Assembly: GCA_037447655.1 (NCBI GenBank)
Contig: JBBHKE010002690.1
Coordinates: forward strand, 44,098-108,097
DNA from: Zygnema cylindricum
Taxonomy: Eukaryota > Streptophyta > Zygnematophyceae > Zygnematales > Zygnemataceae
Length of the DNA: 64,000 nt
Direction of reading: 5' to 3'
Position 1 is the stretch's first letter; each line of letters starts with the position of its first letter. Positions 56,101-64,000 of this stretch are shown piece by piece. A program made the position numbers and the translations under genes. The notes under the pieces are model-generated. The model made no database searches and had not been told where the DNA came from. It was given only the letters and a program-made list of their open reading frames with translations.

Positions 56101-59100
56101 GCTAATTGTTTGTGTAATTTAGGTAACAATTCCTGTTATCGCTAACAGTTTGTGTAATTTAGGTAACAATTCCTGTTATCGCTAATTGTTTGTGTAATTA
56201 AGGTAACAATTCTTGTTATCCCTAACTGTTTGTGTAATTTAGATTACAATTCATGTTATCGCTGACAGTTTGTGTAATTAGATAACAACTCTTGTTATCG
56301 CAAAGTGTTTCTGTAATTTTGGTAACAATTCTTGTTATCCCTAACAGTATGCGTAATTTAGGTAACAATTCTTGTTATCACTTATAGTTTGTGTATTTTA
56401 GGTAACAATTTTTGTAATCGCTAACTGTTTGTGTAATTTAGGTAACAATTCCTGTTATCGCTAACTGTTTGTGTAATTTAGGTAACAATTCCTGTTATTG
56501 CTAACAGTTTGTCTAATTTAGGTAACAATTCCTGTTATCCCTAACAACATGCGTAATTTAGGTAACAATTCCTGTTATCGCTTATAGTTTGTGTATTTTA
56601 GGTAAAAAAAATTGTTATCGCTAACTCTTTGTGTAATTTAGGTCACAATTCTTGTTATCGCTAACTGTTACTGTAATTTAGGTAACAATTCCTGTTATCT
56701 CTTAAAGTTTGTGTAATTTAGGTAACAATTCCATAATCTCTTATAGTTTGTTTAATTTAGGTAACAATTCTTGTAATTGCTAACTGTTTGTGTAATTTAA
56801 TTAACAATTCATGTTGTCGCTAACTGTTTGTGTAATTTAGGTAACAATTATTGTTATTGCTAATAGTGTGTGTAATTTAGGTAACAATTCCTATTATCGC
56901 GAATAGTTTGTGTAATTTAGGTAACAATTCCTGTTATCGCTAATAGTTTGTGTAATTTAGGTAACAATTCTTATAATCGCTAATAGTTTTTGTAATTAAA
57001 GTAACAATTATTGTTATTGCTAATTGTTTGTGTAATTTAGGTAACAATTCCTGTTATCTCTAATAGTTTGTGTAATTTGGGTAGCAATTCAGATTATTGT
57101 AAACTGTTTGTGTAATTTAGGTAACAATTATTGTTATTGCTAATAGTGTGTGAAATTTAGGTAACAATTCCTGTAATCGCTAATAGTTTGTGTAATTTAG
57201 GTGAAAATTCTTGTTATCGCTAACTGTTTGTCTAATTTAGGTAACAATGTTTGTTATCGCTTATAGTTTGTGTATTTTAGGTAACAATTTTTGTTATCGC
57301 TAACTATTTGTGTAACTTAGGTAACAATTCTTGTTATCGCTAACTGTTTGTGTAATTTAGGTAACAATTCCATAATCTCTAATAGTTTGTGTAATTTAGG
57401 TAACAATTATTGTTATCGCTAACTGTTTGTGTAATTTAGGTGACAATTCATGTTATCGCTAACATTTTGTGTAATTTAGGTCACAATTCTTGTTATCGCT
57501 AACTGTTTATGTAATTTAGGTAAAAATTCTTGTTATCGCTCATAGTGTGTGTAATTTAGGTAGTAATTCATGTTATCGTAAAAAGTTTGTGTAATTTAGG
57601 TTACAATTGTTGTTATCGCTAACAGTTTGTGTAATTTAGGTAACAATTCATATTAGAGCAAACTGTTTGTGTAATTTCAGTAACAATTCTTGTTATCGCT
57701 AACAGTTTGTGTAATTTAGGTAACAATTCTTGTTATCGCTAACTATAAGTGTAATTTAGGTAACAATTCCATAATCTCTAATAGTTTGTGTAATTTAGGT
57801 AACAATTATTGTTATCGCTAACTATTTGTGTAATTTAGGTGAGAATTCTTGTTATCGCTTACATTTTGTGTAATTTAGGTAACAATTCTTGTTATCGCTA
57901 ACTGTTTATGTAATTTAGGTAACAATTCTTGTTATCGCTAATTTTTTGTGTAATTTAGGTAAAAATTCTTGTTATCCCTAATAGTGTGTGTAATTTAGGT
58001 AGCAATTCATGTTATCGTAAACTGTTTGTGTAATTTCAGTAACAATTCTTGTTATCGCTAACAGTTTGTGTAATTTAGGTAACAATTCCTGTTATCGCTA
58101 ACTGTTTGTGTAATTTAGGAAACAATTATTGTTATCGCTAATTGTTTGTGTAATTTAGGTAACAATTCTTGTTATTGCTAATAGTTTGTGTAATATAGTT
58201 AACAATTCTTGTTATCGCTAACTGTTTGTGTATTTTAGGTAATAATTCCTGTTATCGCTAATAGTTGGTGTAATTTAGGTAATAATTGTTGTTATCGCTA
58301 ACAATTTGTGTAATTTAGGTAACAATTCCTGTCATCGCTAACAGTTTGTGTAATTTAGGTGAAAATTCTTGTTATGGCTAATAGTTTGTGTAATTTAGGT
58401 ACCTATTCTTGTTATCGCTAACTATTTGTGTAATTTAGATAACTTCTTGTTATCGCTAAGAGTTTGTGTAATTTAGGTAACAAATCCTGTTATCCCTAAC
58501 TGTTTGTGTAATTTAGGTAACAATTCTTGTTATTGCTAACAGTTTGTCTAATTTAGGTAACAATTGATGTTATCCCTAACATCATGCGTAATTTAGGTAA
58601 CAATTCCTTTTATCGCTTGTAGTTTGTGTATTTTAGGTAACAATTTTTGTTATCGCTAACTGTTTCTATAATTTAGGTAACAATTCCTGTTATCGCTAAA
58701 AGTTTGTGTAATTTAGGTAACAATTCGATAATCTCTAATAGTTTGTGTAATTTAGGTAACAATTCTTGTTATCGCTAACTATTTATGTAATTTAGGTAAC
58801 AATTCTTGATATTGCTAACTGTTTGTGTAATTTAGGTAATAATTCCTGTTATCGCTAATAGTGTGTGAAATTTAGGTAGCAATTCATGTTATTGTAAACT
58901 ATTTGTGTAATTTAGGTAATAATTATTGTTATTGCTAATAGTGTGTGTAATTTAGGTAACAATTCTTGTTATCGCTAATAGTTTGTGTAATTTAGGTGAA
59001 AATTCTTGTTATCGCTAACTGTTTGTCTAATTTAGGTAACATTTCATGTTATCTCTAACAACATACGTAATTTAGGTAACAATTCCTGTTATCGCTTATA

Positions 59101-62100
59101 GTTTGTGTATTTTAGGTAACAATTCTTGTTATTGCTAACTGTTTCTGTAATTTAGGTAAGAATTCCTTTTATCGCTAAAAGTTTGTGTAATTTAGGTAAA
59201 AATTCCATAATCTCTAATAGTTTGTGTAATTTAGGTAACAATTCTTGTTATCGTTAACTGTTTGTGTAATTTAGGTAACAATTCTTGTTATCGCTAACTG
59301 TTTATGTAATTTAGGTAACATTTCTTGTTATCGCTAATTGTTTGTGTAATTTAGGTAACAATTCTTGTTATTGCTAATAGTGTGTGTAATTTAGGTAGCA
59401 ATTCATGTTATCGTAAACTGTTTGTGTAATTTAGGTTACAATTGTTATTATCGCTAACAATTTGTGTAATTTAGGTAACAATTAATGTTAGAGCAAACTA
59501 TTTGTGTAATTTCGGAAACAATTCTTATTATCGCTAACAGTTTGTGTAATTTAGGTAACAATTCCTGTTATCGCTAATTGTTTGTGTAATTTAGGTCACA
59601 ATTCCTGTTATTGCTAATAGTTTGTGTAATGTAGGTAACAATTCTTGTTATCGCTAACTCTTTGTGTATTATAGGAAATCTTGTTATCGCTAACAGTTTG
59701 TGTAATTAAGGTATAAATTTTTGTTATCGCTAACAGTTTGTGTAATTTAGGTAAAAATTCTTGTTATCGCTAATTGTTTGTGTAATTAAGGTAATAATTC
59801 TTGTTATCGCTAATTGTTTGTGTAATTTAGGTAATAATTCATGTTATCGCTTATAGTTTGTGTAATTTAGGTACCAATTCTTGTTATCGCGAAAAATATG
59901 TGTAATTTAGGTGAAAAATCCTGTTATCACTAACTGTTTGTGTAATTTAGGTAACAATTCTTGTTATCGCTAACTGTTTGTGTAATTTAGGTAACAATTC
60001 CTGTTATTGCTAACTAATTGTGTACTTTAGGTAACAATTCGTGTTATTGCTAACAGTTTGTGTAATTTAGGTAACCATTCTTGTTATCGCTAATTGTTTG
60101 TGTAATTTAGATAACAATTCTTGTTATCCCTAACTATTTGTGTAATTTAGATTACAATTCTTGTTATCGCTGACAGTTTGTGTAATTTAGATAACAACTC
60201 TTGTTATCGCTAACAGTTTGTGTAATTTAGGTAAGAATTATTGTTATCTCTAATTGTTTGTGTAATTTAGGTCACAATTCCTGTTATCACTAATAGTTTG
60301 TGTAATGTAGGTAACAATTCTTATTATCGCTAACTGTTTGTGTATTTTAGGAAATCCTGTTATCGCTAACTGTTTGTGTAATTTAGGTAATAATTTATGT
60401 TATCGCTAATAGTGTGTGAAATTTAGGTAGCAATTCATGTTATTGTAAACTATTTGTGTAATTTAGGTAACAATTATTGTTATCGCTAATTGTTTATGTA
60501 ATTTTGGTAACAATTCCTGTTATCGCTAATAGTTTATGTAATTTAGGTAACAATTTATCTTAGCGCAAACTATTTGTGTAATTTAGGTAAAAATTCTTGT
60601 TATCGCTAATAGTGTGTGTAATTTAGGTAGCAATTCATGTTATCGTAAAGTGTTTGTTTAATTTAGGTTACAATTGTTGTTATCGCTAACAGTTTGTGTA
60701 ATTTAGGTAAGAATTCATATTAGAGCAAACTGTTTGTGTAATTTCAGTAACAATTCTTGTTATCGCTAAAAGTTTGTGTAATTTAGGTAACAATTCCTGT
60801 TATCGCTAACTGTTTGTGTAATTTAGGTAACAATTATTGTTATCGCTAATTGTTTGTGTAATTTAGGTAACAATTCTTGTTATCGCTAATAGTTTGTGTA
60901 ATGTAGTTAACAATTCTTGTTATCGCTAACTGTTTGTGTATTTTAGGTAATAAATCTTGTTATCGCTAATTGTTTGTGTAATTTTGGTAACAATTCTTGT
61001 TATGGCTAATAGTTTGTGTAATTTAGGTAACAATTCTTGTTATCGCTAATTGTTTGTGTAATTTACGTAAAAATTGTTGTTATCGCTAATAGTTTGAGTA
61101 ATTTGGGTAACAATTATTGTTATTGCTAACTGTTTGGGTAATTTAGGCAACAATTCTTGTTATCGCTAAGAGTTTGTGTAATTTAGGTAACAATGCCTGT
61201 TATCACTAATAGTTTGTGTAATTTAGGTAACAATTCCTGTTATTGCTAACTATTTGTGTAATTTAGGTAACAATTCTTGTTATCGCTAATAGTTTGTGTA
61301 ATTTAGGTAACAATTCCTGTTATGGCTAATAGTTTGTGTAATTTAGGTAACAATTCTTGTAATCGCTAATAGTTTTTGTAATTAAGGTAACAATTATTGT
61401 TATCGCTAACAATTTGTGTAATTTAGGTAACAATTCCTGTTATCGCTAACAATTTGTGTAATTTAGGTAACAATTCCTGTTATCCCTAACAGTTTGTGTA
61501 ATTTAATTAACAATTCATGTTATCGCTAACTGTTTTTGTAATTTAGGTAACAATTATTGTTATTGCTAATAGTTTGTGTTATTTAGGTGAAAATTCTTGT
61601 TATCGCTAACTGTTTGTCTAATTTAGGTAAGAATTCCTGTTATTCCTAACAACATGCGTAATTTAGGTAACAATTTTTGTTATCGCTTATAGTTTGTGTA
61701 TTTTAGGTAACAATTCATGTTATCGCTAATAGTTTGTGTAATTTAGGTGAAAATTTTTGTTATCGCTAACTGTTTGTCTAATTTAGGTAACAATTCATGT
61801 TATCCCTAACAATATGCGTAATTTAGGTAACAATTCTTGTTATCGCTAACTCTTTGTGTAATTTAGGTAACAATTCTTGTTATCGCTAACAAAGTTGTGT
61901 AATTTAGGTAACAATTATTGTTATCGCTAACTATTTATGTAATTTAGGTAACAATTCTTGTTATTGCTAATTTTTTGTGTTATTTAGGTAACAATTCCTG
62001 TTATCGCTAATAGTGTGTGTAATTTAGGTAGCAATTCATGTTATTGTAAACTGTTTGTGTAATTTAGGTAACAATTCTTGTTATCGCTAACAGTTTGTGT

Positions 62101-62132
62101 AATTTAGGTAACAATTCATGTTATCGCTAACT
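41144..62132. repeat. 40-bp satellite array, about 525 units
   Basis: The unit is 40 bases, seen as exact phase return every 120 bases over long stretches. Its parts, in order, are TTTGTGTAATTTAGG, the dyad TAACAATTCTTGTTA (6-bp arms, 3-base centre) and TCGCTAACAG or TCGCTAACTG. Units differ by substitutions, and occasional 38-41-base variants change the phase (for example those with TTTATCTCTAATAG). GC is low and no gene is present. A near-identical block duplication lies at 46721-50674. Right side broken by a solo LTR at 62133. Confidence 0.97.
46721..50674. repeat. Higher-order duplication inside the satellite
   Basis: 46721-47405 matches 48916-49600 (shift 2195), and 47723-48917 matches 49480-50674 (shift about 1757), with only a few differences seen. 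The 438-base shift difference comes from an extra internal duplication in the first block (47301-47435 recurs at 47740-47874). The marker GTGTTTGTAATTTAGG opens both blocks and recurs near 53554, 54189 and 54789. Confidence 0.85.
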
Positions 62133-63553
62133 TGTTGTTCTTTGGTCTAAAATAGACCGCAGAAGCAACCCTAACTATCATGCAAAAAGCTAAGCAAAGC
62201 TAGGCCAATGAACAATTATTTGAAATGCATCCTCCATATGCGTATACAGACACAACAAACAACATTTAGGGTTTCATGGAATAATCAACATAAACAAACC
62301 CTAGGACAAATGTCCGTTGACTAGATTCATATCAATCGCAGCTGCGTTGTCCCGTACCGGATCACATTTACATCACCCGCGGCTGCGGTGTCCTGCACCG
62401 AATCATATCCAAGATAGTAGCAGCTGCGTTGTCCGTACAGATCTTATCCAAAGTAACTGCAGCTGCGTTTGTCCTGTCTCTGTCGCAGCTTCGCTGCTGC
62501 GCTGCTCTGCTGCTGCGCTGCTGCGCAGCTCTGCTATATAGCAGCTACGCTGCTCTTCCGTATAGGAGCTGCGCTGCTGTCTGTATAGTTGCTGCGCTGC
62601 TGCGCTGCTCTGAGACTGAAAGCTTTCCAAAAAGACAACACGTACATGTCATCAAGTCCTATTTAACCATAATAGACCATCACTAATAATAAATTAATCG
62701 TAAGCGTACACCTGAAAGTCAAGCAATCGTAAGCGTACACTTGTTTGCAAATACGACATATAAAGACACATAAATTAAACTGTCGAAACCCTAAATGATC
62801 ACGTAAATATAAGTATTTTAATCAACACTAAATCATTAGTTCGCATAAAACAAAATATTGATGTTTCAAATATTTACACCGACGCGTCCGCAAAATACGC
62901 GTCATATGCGACAACTTGCTTAGTCACTTGCGGATAAATCCACGTAGTGAACCGACATCGCATATGTACGGTCCACTAGATAATGCATCATAAAAATTAA
63001 TGTGAATTAAAAATATCGGCACACGCCGTCCGCCCTCCACGTGTACCATGACCAACTTGCCGAAATCAAACCGTACGAACCAAATCGTGTTCGTATGAAA
63101 CCACGTACTTCGCCAAAAATGCGCCTTGTCGCATATTATGTACACGTCATTTTCGATAAATTCGTCAAACCATCCAAAATTGTCCGTACCGCAATTTTGT
63201 TCCTCGTCATAAATGCGCCTGCCAAAAATAAGTACACCTGTCCCCAAAAAGATTCTATGTACCGACGGCGTCCTTTTTAATATATCCCACGTGTCGCATT
63301 ATGTACTTTACGTGCGACCTACCATTTTATCTTCGTCGATTATCTCACGTCGGATCGCTTAGCGATCCGCCGTCCATTTCCTATCACATTTCGCGCCACT
63401 CAATTACTTCATTAATTTTACTCGTACATTTAATTCCCCAAATCCGCAAATCATTTCGAACCTCCACAGTATATCACATAAATGCATACGCACGAAACAT
63501 CGCGTACGCACAAAACGCCGTGTTCACACGAAACTAACTTTTCAAAAACAACA
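62133..63553. mobile_element. Family-3 solo LTR inserted in the satellite
   Basis: Begins TGTTGTTCTTTGG and ends AAAAACAACA, flanked by TAACT at 62128-62132 and 63554-63558. Deleting it and one TAACT restores a regular 40-bp satellite unit. It matches 385-1626 plus 8907-8931 in reverse orientation. A fragment of a family-1-type LTR is nested at 62311-62640. The open frame at 62924-63247 (minus) lies in the LTR and has no known motif. Confidence 0.9.
62311..62640 (-). repeat. Nested family-1-type LTR fragment with CAGC-rich array
   Basis: On the minus strand it starts TGTTGTCTTTTTGGAAAGC, has GCAGCGCAGC-rich units like copia-1b U3, continues with the CGCAGCTGCG blocks of the copia-1 LTR and ends at AGTCAACGGACA. 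No target duplication is visible and the 3' third of the LTR is missing. Confidence 0.8.
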
Positions 63554-64000
63554 TAACTGTTTGTGTAATTTAGGTAACAATTCCTGTTATTGCTAACAGT
63601 TTGTCTAATTTAGGTAACAATTCCTGTTATCCCTAACATCATGCGTAATTTAGGTAACAATTCCTGTTATCGCTTGTAGTTTGTGTATTTTAGGTAACAA
63701 TTTTTGTTATCGCTAACTGTTTGTGTAATTTAGGTCACAATTCTTGTTATCGCTAACTGTTTCTGTAATTTAGGTTACAATTCCTATTATCGCTAAAAGT
63801 TTGTGTAATTTAGGTAACAATTCCATAATCTCTAATAGTTTGTGTTATTTAGGTAACAATTCTTGTTATCTCTAACTATTTATGTAATTTAGGTAATAAT
63901 TCTTGTTATTGCTAATTGTTTGTGTAATTTAGGTAACAATTCCTGTTATCGCTAATAGTGTGTGTAATTTAGGTAGCAATTCATGTTATTGTAAACTATT
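63554..64000. repeat. 40-bp satellite continues
   Basis: Eleven further units of the main satellite in the same orientation, starting with the duplicated TAACT and running off the window. Confidence 0.97.

Noticed and set aside
41144-62132. Regular repeats could be a CRISPR array.
   Set aside because: The units are contiguous 40-mers with no unique spacers, in a eukaryotic context; it is a satellite.
62924-63247. 107-codon minus-strand frame in the solo LTR with tryptophan- and histidine-containing motifs.
   Set aside because: Only short pieces correspond to the left LTR copy, where stops intervene; I cannot support it as a gene.

Overview
The window looks like nuclear DNA of a plant or other streptophyte. 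Evidence: degenerate TTTAGGG-type repeats, nested Ty1/copia retrotransposons, TATA/G-box-like LTR promoters, and primer binding sites matching the plant-type initiator tRNA-Met as I recall it. I cannot name the species. There is little host coding sequence; nearly all of it is mobile or satellite DNA, mostly broken.

Layout. (1) 1-8931: an LTR of one family (family 3) split by a complete but dead copia element (copia-1, 1627-8901, target duplication CTGCG). A solo LTR sits inside its reverse transcriptase. (2) 8932-14640: a broken acidic/coiled-coil gene, then a broken pogo/Tigger-type (CENP-B HTH plus DDE_1) transposase flanked by CGACGA palindromes and a 67-bp hairpin-bearing tandem repeat. 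(3) 14640-31995: three copies of an unnamed polypurine-bearing repeat (D), separated by family-2 copia elements: E (+, full gag-pol, dead), G (-, Gag plus a novel ORF and no pol) and H (Gag only). (4) 32001-36152: a younger minus-strand copia-1 relative whose 3' portion is duplicated almost identically. (5) 36153-39419: a family-2 LTR, a promoter-like stretch and a plausible two-exon start of a secreted-protein gene. (6) 39420-40894: strand-asymmetric degenerate TTTAGGG-like DNA ending at a 10-N assembly gap. (7) 40905-64000: about 22 kb of 40-bp satellite, with a small block of a second 40-bp satellite at its edge, a ~2 kb higher-order duplication, and one solo LTR inserted with a perfect 5-bp target duplication.

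The most notable signal is shared by the copia elements. The primer binding site right after the LTR matches the anticodon arm of initiator tRNA-Met, not its 3' end, as in Drosophila copia. It is translated as part of Gag, and the upstream Gag AUG lies inside the LTR. Family-2 LTRs also carry, in U3, a conserved hairpin that resembles the complement of the T-arm of the same tRNA. This would be a two-part tRNA contact reminiscent of yeast Ty3. LTRs that carry a promoter and a start codon can also create new fusion ORFs at solo-LTR sites.

The gap at 40895-40904 means the left 40.9 kb and the right 23.1 kb may not be true neighbours. All identities quoted were judged by eye.
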